Shown: positions 49,051 to 60,560, counted from the stretch's first letter. The stretch is 64,000 nt of DNA from Lepisosteus oculatus (GCF_040954835.1 NC_090697.1:17724001-17788000); one strand, 5' to 3'. The notes: a model not told the origin generated them from the sequence alone. Program-made: numbers and translations.

Positions 49051-51178
49051 ACCCTTGACATGGAGAGAAAAATGAATATCTGTTGAAGTGTCAAATTCAT
49101 TGGCCATCCCTTTCATTCATTCTGTACAACTACTTATTCAAACCCCAAACTTCCTTAGACCAGCCCTGTTTGCTTTTTCAAACTGTTGATAACACAGAGC
49201 TGGTATACTCAGTTTCTGATATTGTGTCTTGTATTTACCTTTTATTTCCAATCCATGATAATTTATTGATCATGTAAATGGTAAAAGCAGCTGAGCATCC
49301 CCACTAAAAATAATTAACACATGCCTGTCTGAATTGCAGGTTACAAATCCATCCATTTCCAAATTTGTTGATGGTATCCATCAAGTTAATTTAACTTGAC
49401 ATATTAACTGAGTACTCCTAGCTGGAATTCAGAAAGTGAAAGCATCTCTCCCACTGCTATTCAACATTTTTTATCAGCATGTAGAATAGGATTCTTTGTG
49501 TAAATTATTAGAGTGTGAAAGGTATACTCTACATTTTTCTTTCCTTTCTTAAGTAATAATACAGTATATATAAATCTCATGATGAATCTTGAACTCCAGA
49601 ACTCACTTCCTGCTTTCATTACTATAGCATTCTCTTATTAGGAGAAAATACTTAAAAGTCTGCACTGTAGGGTTATTCTGGTTGCCAACACAGGGCATCT
49701 AAAATAGGAAGCATCTTTGTCCGCTAGCTAATCCTGTTACAGGGATGTAGACTTAACAACCACTTCAAGGTTTTTTGGAATCCTGCAGATTAGCAATAAC
49801 ACATCCAGAGGAGAGAATCAAAGCCAAAGAGCCATTCCTGGCCTATATCTGCATTAAAGAAACATATTGAATGTATGCTTTTTGAATACCTGAAAATATA
49901 TTTTAGGATTTATTTTTTTATCTTTACAATCCATAAAGCATTAGCGCTACTGTAGAAGAAATAGATTTGTTTAGATCTACCTCTCTTTCTCATATTGCCA
50001 AAATTCTATGTTTTGTTTCTTCCTCCAGGAAGTAGTGCAATACTGTAATTAAAGTGTTTATATTTCACTCCATCAACAGGCTGGAACTCAAGAAATACTA
50101 CTGGAAGAATGCTGTTATATTAGCATAATTGCATTACTCCTCGCCTAGCTCAATCATACTGGCTGCCACCAGGTGTTGAATCACACTGGAGTCTGTTCTT
50201 CTAAGCTTTTTATGAAACCTTAATTCTAATAACCTTTCAGATCAGCTGATCTTCTGTGTTCTGTTGCCACAACTGACACCCAAACCTTCTGTAACAGAGT
50301 TATATTTAGGCAAACCTGTTTCAGCTGTTACACCCTAACTCTAGAACCAGTTACTGGCAAAGACAGAGAAGCTCTTAACATGTCCTGCATCATGTCTTAA
50401 CTCAAGATAGATCTGTTGACTCTGGTTTTATATAAGTTGTTTCCATTCTTCTTTTACCTATGTTGATATTTCCTCTCAGATAACTGCCTTTTTATTTTTG
50501 AAAACAAATTCTGAAAAACAACTGATTATCATTACATTTGCTGTTTGAATTGTAAATCCTGAAATCATTTTAAAGTAACTGATGTTCACCATCATATTAA
50601 GTTATCATAACAAAACAAGATTTCATTACTGTTTTGTCAGATAAAAATATAAAAACTGTTTTGAAGCACAACTTTTCTGTAATTAATTTTATAAGATAAT
50701 TTTACTTTATACATTTTTTTTATTATTATTTTACAAGGGAAATCAAGCAGTTTTCCCTGCCCATTTGTTGCTGAATCAGACTCCCACAACAGGATACATG
50801 ACATCTTTTCTATTCTCTCTTTCATTTCAAAAGTGCATCACTTACCTTAGCACAGAGAAAAGCATTCTGGCTTTATCCCAGAGTCCCTCATCCCCTGCCT
50901 CCTCCTTCTTTGTATTTGGCTGATGTACACAAATCCAGGCCAGACTAAGATTTGCTTTTTCTCCCTCCCCAGATGCTCAGTTTTAGACAGCAAGTAAGAG
51001 AGACAGCCTTGTAAAGCTCAGTTCTCCATGCAGGTAAAAGCAAACAGCAGCCAACGCATTTGGTATCTCTGTTTCTAGCAGGAATTTTACCTCCTACAAA
51101 CACGCTCTGGTAGGTCAGTTTTGTGCATCATTCAGTGTACACAGAAAAGTAACGCTAATCATTCAATTAGGCTAATTC

Positions 51179-51424
51179 TCATCTGAATGAGTCCATACGT
51201 GCAGAAGATGGAATTGGATTGATATCAAAGAGGATTATGCTCCCTGAGCCATCTGTAGCTATAGGAATTAACTCCTGGATCACTAAATCCAAAGGGAGAA
51301 ATGTGGAGCTACAGACTGTCTCGTTTGCAGTGAAGGAAGCCAAACCGCTGGTGGATTGCAGGGGTGCTATCTGAGCCATCAATCCATTTACCGAGCTAAA
51401 ATGCCCACCAAGAACATTGCTGCT
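51179..51424 (-). other. exon-like open frame, unidentified
   Basis: On the minus strand TTTTCTTTACTAAGCAG (acceptor-like) precedes an open frame reading GLMAQIAPLQSTSGLASFTA ... FDINPIPSSARMDSFR to the TGA at 51179-51181. The plus strand is also open over most of this stretch, so the strand is not certain. No family recognised. Confidence 0.2.
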
Positions 51425-52554
51425 TAGTAAAGAAAATATATTACTATTGTTTTTTTCACTGTGTTCATGTTTGTCCACGATGGCTTATTAAATAATTATA
51501 CAAATATTTTATGCAAAGTTAAGCATCCCTCTCTTCAACATTTAACAAAGTAGTCATGCATTTCTTTTTTAAATATACAAATAATAGTCAAATTATAGTC
51601 TAAGCTCATATAAGGATTTTTTTCCCTTTTTGACAGTAAAGAAAATTAACAGAAAACATACCATTTAAATGGCAGAGATATGTCCATCAATATAGTGTAC
51701 TTGAACAGTATTATCTGTAGCCCAATATTAATTTTTGTCACCGATATATTGTATATAACACAGAGAAAAAATAAAAGCAATAAGATTGAACCCTACATAA
51801 CAGGCATTGGTTGGACTTTGGCAATAGGTCTTGTCAATGAAAGATTATGGTAGCATCTTAACTATTACACTTTTGTATAATACAGTACATTTATAATGGG
51901 GTACTATCTTCCAGACTTAGTATACAGAAGGGAATAACAGATGTTGAAAAACAGATGCATATCTTTTGAAAAAGCAGCATGAAAATATAATTCACAACAA
52001 AGCATTGATGAAGAAACTGCACTAAAAGAAAATAATTAAACTTGCGAACATTAACGCATTCACTGTCCATGATTCAGACAAAAAGGACACAAGTTGGCAC
52101 AGCCTCTGTTCTCCACAGACATTCAATGTAAACTAAGATGTCTGATGAATCTGTTGTTTCAGACAACACGTGAGACAAAATATTGTGTGTTTCCAATGAC
52201 TTGGGCAAATCACTAGACATTGTACTGTATCAACTTAATTTTTAAGGATAGATAAAAGTAGAAAATGAATTAAACTTCTATTGTTCTTTATGTCTGTATT
52301 TCCAACTAAGTTGAATTGCATTGTCTGAGATTGCTCAAGTTTTTCCTTCAGGGGGAGGGGCTTGACCACTGTTACACAGTTTTATGGCAATGCCCCTTCA
52401 TGGTCATCAGCAATGTGTCACACAAGAATCACAAGTTTCTTCCCTCCCAGATCATGGGAGTGTTAGGCTGAATAGGGATATTATATATAACATATTCTCA
52501 TTTATACATTTTATAAATATAATTAAAGAATTTTCCAGATTAATTAATAATGAA

Positions 52555-52623
<69 letters not shown>
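52555..52623. repeat. (ATT)n microsatellite
   Basis: About 23 ATT units. It gives spurious poly-Ile and poly-Asn ORFs on the two strands. Confidence 0.95.
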
Positions 52624-53619
52624 TGCAACAAGGTAACTAAAGACAGTGTGACTCAAAACTCCCCCAAACAAAACTTTAGTTCCAAACTCAGACACAGGAC
52701 ACATACAGTACAGTACAAGAGAAGGACGACAGAAAGAACTACTACATGGGAGACAATTACCAAAGTCCCCCTCTGATGGTGGAAGGGGGTACTGCAAGCA
52801 TTTCTGTACAGGAAACCAAGGTTTAACAGACGAGGGAGAAGGGGTCACTGTTATTGACGAATGTCCGTTAAATTCTATATTTTGTTCTGCCCCAAAACAC
52901 ACTTTTATACAAGTATATGTATATACAGTATGTGTGTTTTCTGGATGTTTTGATTATTATTGTAACATTTGCAATCAAAACGGTCAATAAAAATTGTTCA
53001 TATCATGTGCCTTTCGTAGCATAAAAATGCTTGCTCTTTATTTAATGTTTCAGAAATATATTAAATTTGCTAAATCATACAAAACACGACTCACATCGTA
53101 AGCAATTGACCTACCCGAACATGGGCACAATTTATATGCCTGAATTTCAAACCTAAGTATTTTGTTTTATTATTCGTGCTTTTATCGATAAGGGGAAAGT
53201 CAGGTATTTCTGATTTTACAGACAAAATTTCTCCCTTTTTAGATTTTGTCCGAAACCGAGGATTTGCAGTATTTCAAAACCTTAGGATGACAACAACAGA
53301 CTGAAGAATGAGACATTGTGTCCAGCGTGAATCACATCAGTAATCCAGGACCTTTTAAACAAGGATTTATTTAAAACGACTTATAGTCATATTTATTTTC
53401 TCTTTTTTGTGCGTTTTGTTTCACACCGAAGTGCCCCCAAACACTTTTGACGTACAGCAACTCATACAGTAATAACTCTTGAACAGAAATAAACGTGGCA
53501 AAAGAAGAAAAGGCAAAGACTTTAAAAAGCCCGACTAAACAGATAAATCTTCAGCCTACATTTTATTTAAGTAAAATACTTAACGTTTATTAAAAATGAC
53601 GGGAAAGTATAAGGACGTA
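52624..53619. other. intergenic
   Basis: Nothing recognisable. It is AT-rich with scattered CpG. Confidence 0.5.
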
Positions 53620-54080
53620 AATACCAGAGTTGTAGAGCAAGGCGGCTAAACGTGCTCAACCCGAGACGCTTGTATTGTAAGATGTGCCTCAGCAGCGTGT
53701 GAAGCCCTGCTTTGTACACAGGGGGTAATAAGAGATGCTAAGAAGTATTAAGGGGAATGGGTGTGTAGGGCTTTATTGTTAAAAGCACAATTTTGAAGTG
53801 AATTAGCTCGGTAATGGGCAGCCAGTGGAGTCGTGAACGCGTTAGACGTCGAGCAGCTGAGTTTTGGACCCTGTGAAGTTTGTTGAGGGGGCAGGTGTGG
53901 ACACTACTGCAAAGGTTATTAACAGTAATCCAGCCGAGATGCGACGAAGGCATGAATCAGGATTTCTGCAGCAGTGTAATACTGTAAAGGAAAGACCGAA
54001 TGCTGGCAATGTTTTTGAGATGAAGGGAAGAATTATAGAAGAACACAGAGCACAGGGTCAGACAAAACCCCCAGATTCCA
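53620..54080. mobile_element. composite fish repeat with antisense LINE similarity
   Basis: The minus strand at about 53750-53890 translates as NKLHRVQNSAARRLTRSRLH, then WLPITELIHFKIVLLTIK, the conserved C-terminal segment of L2-type reverse transcriptases. The plus strand from 53920 reads TAATCCAGCCGAGATGCGAC and GGCATGAATCAGGATTTCTG, known from abundant fish repeats. The junction makes a chimaeric element. Confidence 0.6.
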
Positions 54081-54499
54081 CGTAGTAGTACGTAATTTGA
54101 GGCTACTGTTTCTAAATTGTAGGGAATTTAATAAATTAGCTATCTTCCCTGGGATTTACTGACATTTATTCGGGAACATATGCTACAGCCAGGCCTACAG
54201 ATAAGACGATCATGAAAAACATGCCAAGAAAGAAAAAAAGAATTATAGGCAAAATTCAATGTACAGTTTACAATCTGTTTTTCATATTAATTCAGACTAG
54301 TTAAATATTATATAATATTTACATAAAGAGAAATGTAACTGATTAATTTCAATTTATGTTGATAATTTCTGTATGTGGCTTTTGTATTATTTAGTAGGGA
54401 TATCCTAATTCAAGATAAATTATATATATATTATTTATATAAAATAATATAAATAACATTTTCCTCAAGTAGATAGCCGTGTCAGCATTCGTAGGCTGC

Positions 54500-54582
54500 A
54501 AAGGAACAGTTAAAGATTTTTTGCATGCTGAAAGGAAAAGAGACAAAACGTTTCGGCTGTGGAACCTGTCTGCTGAAACGAT
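54500..54582 (-). mobile_element. repeat with CAGCCGAAACG core (copy 2)
   Basis: In reverse it reads CAGGTTCCACAGCCGAAACG, then TTTTGTCTCTTTTCCTTTCA and GCATGC. The order matches the copy at 62471. The 5' part is diverged. Confidence 0.6.
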
Positions 54583-54723
54583 ACTATTCTTTTACTTAAT
54601 ATAGTAGAGTACAGAGTGAATTTAGAATTGGTATTTTCTTTAGAGGACAGTTAAGTAAATAAACATCGTTTTTAGATTTGATTAATTAAAAATGTATAAA
54701 TGGTCATAACAGAAAAATAAGTT

Positions 54724-54806
54724 TGTCAGAAGTGGGATTCGAACCCACGCCTCCAGGGGAGACTGCGACCTGAACGCAGCGCCTTAGACCGCTCGGCCAT
54801 CCTGAC
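54724..54806 (-). tRNA. trnL-CAG: tRNA-Leu (anticodon CAG)
   Basis: An intact 83-nt class II tRNA. Read on the minus strand it starts GTCAGGATGGCCGAGCGGTC and ends GGGTTCGAATCCCACTTCTG ACA. The acceptor stem GTCAGGA pairs with TTCTGAC (one G-U). The anticodon loop centres on CAG at 54772-54770, followed by a long variable arm typical of leucine tRNAs, and the B-box GGTTCGAATCC is perfect. I remember the vertebrate nuclear tRNA-Leu-CAG as essentially identical, so this looks like a functional gene rather than a SINE. There is no intron. A T-rich Pol III terminator of four or more Ts is not obvious within the first bases after 54724 on the minus strand. Confidence 0.95.
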
Positions 54807-55035
54807 ATACAAGATGAGCGCAACCTTCGCCTTTAAGACCGATATTGATTCAATTTATTTTTCCTACTGATGTGTTGTCTAACCAATATATTACTATTAT
54901 TTTCTACCATGGGTCTATTGTTGACAAACAACCTTAATACTATATATCCCGCTTACTTCACCTGCAAGAAAATCCTCATTGGTCAAGGGACAAAATACGA
55001 AACATTATTTCTGCTTGTGATTAAAAGGAAACGTT

Positions 55036-55276
55036 AGACTAAATGCAGTCGCTGGCAAAGCAGGATTATTTTACGTCAGTGTTCCGAGCTGAAATTCTGA
55101 AAGGGTTTTTGGAGCTAATGTGTAAACGCGCACATTTTTAATTATAAATAAACGTATGTAAAGCTCAAGCACACATGTCGGTAATCATGGCGCCCAGGAG
55201 TACCCGGATGCTCAGTGGTTTCGCAATCAGTGGTTGCCCCTAGAAACAAGAACGCCTCGAAACGGGCGCAGTAGCC
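55036..55276 (+). promoter_or_regulatory. C8orf74 promoter region with X-box-like site
   Basis: The 240 bases before the C8orf74 start are richer in CpG than the flanks (ACGTCA near 55071, ACGCGC near 55126, GGCGCCC near 55190, CGAAACGGGCGC near 55258). There is no clear TATA box. An imperfect inverted repeat GTTGCC-CCT-AGAAAC at 55233-55247 resembles the RFX-bound X-box of ciliary genes (GTNRCC-N-RGYAAC). The transcription start is not known. Confidence 0.45.
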
Positions 55277-55324
55277 ATGGCGTGCTTAACAACAGCTGCA
55301 ATTCGAGAGATAGCAAAACTGGAG
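55277..55324 (+). CDS. c8orf74: C8orf74 coding exon 1
   Basis: Sixteen codons (MACLTTAAIREIAKLE) run from an ATG in good context (GTAGCCATGG) to the donor GAG|GTACTG, phase 0. It is too short to be detected as an ORF on its own. The call rests on its spacing, phase and resemblance to the human N-terminus of similar length. Confidence 0.75.
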
Positions 55325-57191
55325 GTACTGTACACATACAAAACTCGAGTTCGTCCTCGTTTATCGTTTCTATGCAATCTATGCTAAATACTGCAATAAT
55401 TGCAAATTACAGTGAGAAGACAGCCGGTGATTTTTACCATGTCTATTTTGAAAGGTGCGTACGTAAGTGTCTTTTGGTCATCAGACAAATTAGCACTTAG
55501 CATTATACATACAAAACATTATGACAAATTATTGAAGCACAGCAAAGATTATTCCAGCCCAGGTATCAAAAAGTAGAAGAACGTACTCACAAACACGATT
55601 CCATAAATTTTTTATATCATCTGCATTTGCCTAAGTTTCAGTAATTACATAGGAGACGGCTGAGAGTTGGTCATGTCCTGCTGTGTGTAAGATTCTTGCT
55701 GGGTGATGTACAAAATTAATATTTTACTTGAAATTATCTTTTATTATTTAATGGTAGTTGCACTGGGAAAGAGTATCAATCGTAGTACTAGGTCTTAAAT
55801 GTATTATGTTATACCTTCTGAAATTAATCTAATTAACATTAGTTAACTGCTACTGTATATCCCTCAATATACTAAATGCCTTAAAGTATTTTCATCAGCT
55901 TCCATTTTTTGGAATATTCTCTGTAATTAAATGAAGCAACAACAAGTGTAACAATACATGAAGTAAGAGAAAACAAAGCAAAATGAAGATTAATGTTTTT
56001 CTGGACTGTCACGTAGCTTTATTGTCTGTTATGCAAATACTAAAATTCTATAAAATAAAATATTTATTGTATTTTCTAAAGACAATGAACATATTTTTGA
56101 AATTATAAAATGATTTGGTTAATAAAATGTATCTTTTCCTTTTTGTTTTGGACAAAACAGAGACAAGATGGCATCCAACATTTAAGGAAGCAGTTAAGAT
56201 GGAAAGAGTCCAGTGAGGATCAGGAACTGAGACAAAGTGTTTGTCTTGACTTTGTTTATGACAATGTCATGTTTGCTGTGAAAAAAGGCTTCCCCTGGCA
56301 GGCTGTAACACAAGTTGGAAGAATAGCAGAAGAACTTCTCACTGAAAGTAAAGGTACCTTCTTCTTATACCTGTAGGTACAGTACCCTTACTTAGGAAAT
56401 ATAATTATTGTAATAATACACTTTATTTTTATATAGTGCCTTTAAAAGTGGTTTCCCAAAGCTCTTTACAGAAAATGACAAAAAAACACATTGCTAGGAG
56501 ATAGTAAAAGGGGGTAAGGAATACAGTAGGAAAGTCAAGGGGTACACAGAACCAGTTAAATATAAGCCTTTCTAAAAAAGAAGGTTTTGAGTCTATATGT
56601 GAAAGAGCTCAGGGAAGGTGACTGATATATTAAGGGATAGAGTTCCAGAGCTTTGGGGCATAACAGGGGAAGGCTCTGTCACCCATAGAGTGAAGACTGG
56701 CTTGGGGGACAGACAGGAGACCAGAATTAGATAAGCGAAGGTATTTTCATCTACCAGTCTTTTTTAAAACGTCTTTTCTTTGCGTAGGTGTAGCTTTATC
56801 ACAAGTGATCAGCCTCATCCAGAATAAGTTGTCACAATGTGGGCCTCGCTTGTTGCCGTATCACCACCAAGCCTTCTTTGAATTCCTCATGGACACCTAC
56901 GTCAGGCACTACTACTTGTATCAGTCTGTTCTGTGTGCAGAGAGGACTGTTGAAAGCACAGTGACTGAACTGGTGGTCTATGTGCCCCCATGTCCCGAGC
57001 CTCTGTCTAAGGGCACAGACAGCCAGGTATGGGAGTACCAGCAGAGACAGGCCACACTGAAGGAGGCTGAGGGCAAGAGACGTGCTGATATCCAGAGCCT
57101 CAAGGACAGCGTAGGCCAACAGAGAGAGAACAGACTAGAAAAGCTGCTGAAGGATCTTCAGATACAATACTCTCACACTTTGGATAGAGAG
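55277..57191 (+). CDS. c8orf74: C8orf74 orthologue, first three coding exons (3' end not found)
   Basis: join(55277-55324, 56161-56353, 56788-57191) encodes 215 residues of an uncharacterised vertebrate protein that in human sits beside RP1L1. The phases (0, 1, 0) fit exactly and the splice sites are canonical. The diagnostic segment is FVYDNVMFAVKKGFPW followed by GRIAEELLTESKG, matching the human LYESIIFAVGKGFPW and TEELLRETKG. Next come an IRHY/VRHYYLYQSVL-like segment, a PP-P-PL motif (VPPCPEPLSKGTD) and a charged coiled-coil-like run (TLKEAEGKRRADIQSLKDSV). Human C8orf74 is about 294 residues, so some 80 C-terminal residues should be on one or more further exons. I found no convincing one up to 64000. 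The function is unknown; the protein is probably intracellular, with no signal peptide or membrane segment. Confidence 0.88.
55325..56160 (+). other. C8orf74 intron 1
   Basis: 836-nt phase-0 intron; AT-rich, no recognised element. Confidence 0.7.
56161..56353 (+). CDS. c8orf74: C8orf74 coding exon 2
   Basis: Follows the acceptor TTTTGGACAAAACAG. It encodes RQDGIQHLRKQLRWKE through EELLTESK and ends AAAG|GTACCT (phase 1). It contains the family's most conserved segment, VKKGFPWQAVTQVGRIAEE. Confidence 0.88.
56415..56755 (+). mobile_element. fish interspersed repeat in C8orf74 intron 2
   Basis: ATACACTTTATTTTTATATA, GTGCCTTTAAAAG, TTTGAGTCTATATGTGAAAG, GTTCCAGAGCTTTGGGGCAT and GAAGGCTCTGTCACCCATAG appear in the order of an abundant fish repeat. 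The element at 53620 resembles the downstream part of the same family. It fills most of the 434-nt intron, stopping about 30 bases before exon 3. Confidence 0.6.
56788..57191 (+). CDS. c8orf74: C8orf74 coding exon 3
   Basis: Follows the acceptor TTTCTTTGCGTAG. The first two bases complete the split Gly codon, and the frame runs GVALSQVISLIQNKL to SHTLDRE, ending at donor GAG|GTATGT (phase 0). The C-terminal third is rich in Lys, Glu and Arg and is predicted by eye to be helical or coiled-coil. Confidence 0.88.
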
Positions 57192-57329
57192 GTATGTTGG
57201 CTTATTATTATTAAATATAGATGTAAACGGGCTTAGCCTTACTTCATTAATAAGTTATTCTAAAAGTGTTGTTTTTTTTAAAAAAAACTTGTCATTTTTT
57301 ACCTTATAAAAATGGTATAAGTAGAGAAA

Positions 57330-57800
57330 TTGGATTCTGAAACTCATCAATTTCTCAGATGATGCCAAAAAAGGAGGATTAGCAAGAACTGTAGAAAGTG
57401 CAAAAGTATCTCAAAAAGACGAAAGACTAGACCATATTCAGGCTGGGGCAAACATCAGTGTAGGGAACAGCATGAAGGCAGGAAAAACATGATTTGGAAG
57501 GAAACGGTGATGTTTAAGATGATACTTATGAGAAACACTTTTTTTTTCTTGACAATATGGGAATACTGGCATCACATCCAGGGTGTATCCTGCCTTGCGC
57601 CCACAGCCAGAATATGGATGAGTAGGTGGGCATGCAATATAGGGAAGCAATGAAAAAAGCAAACTGAATATTGAGATATATAAACTACTTAAAAGTGCAG
57701 GATTTAAATCAAGGTGTCTTTTGTTAAACTCGTGCAATGCAGTAGTAAAACCCTGTATAGACTATTGTGTAAACTTTCGGTCACCATACTACCGAGCAAA
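57330..57800 (+). mobile_element. CR1-type LINE fragment with nested SINE piece
   Basis: CTCAGATGATGCCAAAAAAG (F-S-D-D-A-K, an RT motif remnant) is followed by a V-SINE piece at about 57560-57620 (CCAGGGTGTATCCTGCCTTG). The LINE then resumes with GGAAGCAATGAAAAAAGCAA and TAGACTATTGTGTAAACTTT, CGGTCACC. This is a nested insertion in C8orf74 intron 3. Confidence 0.6.
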
Positions 57801-58294
57801 TTTTGCAGATTTGGAGTCCTTATACTTTTTTCATGAATTCTCTGGGAAGCTTTTGAGCTTTGGGGATTTTGAGTTATTTTAGATTTTTTTAGAACACTTC
57901 TCAGCTGTGTTTTTTTTATGTTGTTGTAGTTTTTGCCTAAGGAATGGTGTTGATAAGCTATGGGAAAAGAAAATTGTATTAGGATGTGTGAGTGACACAC
58001 CATTGTGTTTTATGTATTTACATTATTTCTGCATAAGTTGTTTAGGGTTTGTTGAAAATTTTCATTAGTGCAGTTTCATCAAGTGGAAGCCCTTTCAGTG
58101 GACTGCCCACCTATCTGTATGTGACCACTATTCCAGTGCAAAGCTAAGGCTAAAATGTGTTTTACCCAGATGTAGGGGTACATCTTTATTTTGCAGAGTG
58201 ATTTCTATATAAAACCTTAACAGTTAAAAAGAAAAACAAAGCACACGCAAACTCCATCCTTGCAGTACTAAGTTAAGTCCTGTAACCCTATCTG

Positions 58295-59095
58295 TAGATA
58301 GTTCTGTACATGAGTTTCAGTCTCAATTGAAAAACCTTGGGGGTGATTTTCGATTCTGGCTTAAAATTCGACCCACATAGGCAGCATATTGTCAAAACAT
58401 CTTTTTTTCACCTCAGAAATATCACTAGACTACGCCCTATGTTATCACTAACTGTGGCTGAAAAGCTGATCAACACATTTGTGTTCTCTCGAGCTGAAAT
58501 GCTCTGCTCACTGGGGTATCTAAATCTGCTTTGAACAAACTGCAGTATGTCCAAAACTCGGCAGCTAGAATCCCGACCATGTCTTGTGCAAGTGATCACA
58601 TTACTCCTATCCTGGAGTCCTTGCACCGGCTTCCTGTAAAATTCTGTGTGAACTTTAAAATCCTCATGCTCACCTATAAGGCCCTGTATGGCTTGGCACC
58701 TCAGGACCTGTCTGAACTATTATCGCCCTACTCCCCACCTCGCAACCTTCGCTCTCCTTACTGTCCCCCAAGCCTGTCTACATTGTATGGGTGACAGGGC
58801 CTTCTCCTGTTATGCACCCAGGCTCTGGAATTCTCTGCCCAGGGATATCAGAGAGTCACCTTCTCTAAACTCCTTCAAATCCAGACTCTAAACCTTCTTC
58901 TTTAGAAGAGCTTTTACTTAACTGGTTCCATTCTTCACCCCTCTGCTTCTACTTTTCTTAGTACCACCATCCATGGTCTTCTCTATATATTGTAATTGTG
59001 TTTTATCATGTGTATTCTTTTTATTTTTTTATTGTTGTTGTCATTCTGTAAAGCGCTTTGAGAAGCCACCTTTAAAGGTGCTATGTAAAATAAAG

Positions 59096-59097
<2 letters not shown>
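58295..59097 (+). mobile_element. L2-type LINE, 3' part of RT plus 3' UTR
   Basis: The translation reads LGVIFDSGLKFDPHRQHIVK, then TSFFHLRNITRLRPMLSLTV; after a frame change NKLQYVQNSAARIPTMS, CVNFKILMLTYKALYGLAPQ, DLSELLSPYSPPRNLRS; and after another GDRAFSCYAPRLWNSLPRDI. This is the whole C-terminal third of a fish L2 reverse transcriptase with about two frameshifts. The 3' end (AAGCGCTTTGAGAAGCCACC ... AATAAAGTTTATT) runs into a (TTA)n tract, the expected tail. The copy is younger than the other LINE pieces here but dead. Confidence 0.88.

Positions 59098-59145
<48 letters not shown>
59097..59145. repeat. (TTA)n microsatellite at the L2 tail
   Basis: About 16 TTA units directly after the LINE 3' end; grown from the element's tail. 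Confidence 0.95.
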
Positions 59146-59147
<2 letters not shown>

Positions 59148-59779
59148 TCTTTACTGAAAATGAACCTGCTTGCCGACTACCATAAAAAGCACACAGACTA
59201 TAGTGGACTCCTCTCTCAGTCCACTGGTTTCGTTTTCTTCCTCATGTGGAAGATTTTTATTTTTTCCCCTACCCTCAATCTTATTTCTTTTTTTAAATGG
59301 TTGCTAAGAGCATCCTTCATTGCCAAAAGAGCAAGAGGTTGTTTTTTCCTTCCTGTGTTATTTTCTTCAATGACCTTCCGACCTCGTGACCTACCAGTAT
59401 CCTCCAATCTTCCTCCCAATCCCAACAGGAAAATTGTGGGAGCTGAAGTTTCTATTGGACTCATTCAGGCAGTGCCATACTGTGCCAACCTCACATTGTT
59501 ACAATATATAAATGTACCCATCTCACAAACTGCCATTGAGTCTGTTAGTCCTGAGTAAAGTTAGTAGCACAAATAACATTACTTCTGCACTGGTAACACT
59601 GGTTAGCACTGTCTCAACGATTGTCCCTTACTTGACTGACACTATGCCTTCTTCTGGTATATCTCATCCATGACACACGATAGCAGCTTTTTCTAAACTA
59701 CCACACAGAACACAGAAATTATCAAGTGAATCTGATTTTCTAAGTATTTAGATCATTGAACTCAATATGTTATAGAAGC

Positions 59780-60560
59780 ACCTTTGGAAGCAATCACAAA
59801 TGCAAGGCTTTTTGTGTAACTCTCTACCAACTTTGTGCATTAGCGAGTTTTGCAGATTTTCCCATCTCTCTCCACTTGCTTAGGAATTGCTTATGGACTT
59901 TTTAAGGACTTATGCTTAAGTCCTTCCACAGATTCTCATTAGGATTCCATTCTTCACTTTGACCGAGCCACTCAAGGACTTTCACTTTCATATTGTTAAC
60001 CACTCCAGTATACCTTTGGCCTGTTGCTCTGAGTCACTGTCTTGCTGAAAGGTGAATTTTTAGTGAGTATTTTGTCTGTACTTTGCTCCATTTATTTTTT
60101 CTTCTATCCTGACATGTTTTCCAGTTCCTGCTAAGGAGAAGTATCCCCAGACCATGATCCTGCCATCACCATGCTTTATAATGGAGATGGTTTTGACTGG
60201 GAAATGTGCTGTGTTGGGTCCGCACCAAACATATTGCTTGACTTTTAGACTGAAAAGTTCCAGTTTGGTCCCATCTGTCTACAGCACCTTTTGCCATACT
60301 TGTGCACGATCATTCAAGTACTTTGTTGCAAATTCAATGAGGACTTTGAGTTGCCTGATTTTAAGTAATGGCTTCCTTCATGCCAGCCTGCCATTCAGAC
60401 TTTGTGAAGTGTTTTGGATATTGTTGACTGACACACATCTCCCATCTAAGTCATTGTATCTCTGTAAAAGTCATTGCACTTCCAGCAGCATCCCTCACCA
60501 GTGTCCTCCTTGTCCAGTTGCTCAGTTTGCTCTGATATATGTAAAAAATATTAATTGTTG
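59780..60560 (-). mobile_element. Tc1-like DNA transposon relic
   Basis: On the minus strand pieces of a Tc1/mariner DDE transposase are readable: KQYVWCGPNTAHFPVKTI, IIKHGDGRIMVWGYFSLAGT, FQQDSDSEQQAK (eroded FQQDNDPKHTSK) and LEWLGQSEEWNPNENLWKDL (eroded LEWPSQSPDLNPIENLW). Several frame changes and stops show it is inactive. Terminal inverted repeats were not identified. Confidence 0.85.

Larger units (their letters stand above)
45751..52554. other. intergenic
   Basis: Apart from the two V-SINE copies and the exon-like frame at 51179, I see no supported element. 47820-48240 is GC-balanced and may be an unclassified repeat. Confidence 0.5.

Noticed and set aside
52384..52902. Overlapping ORFs with poly-Ile and poly-Asn runs
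   Set aside because: Produced by the (ATT)n microsatellite at 52555.
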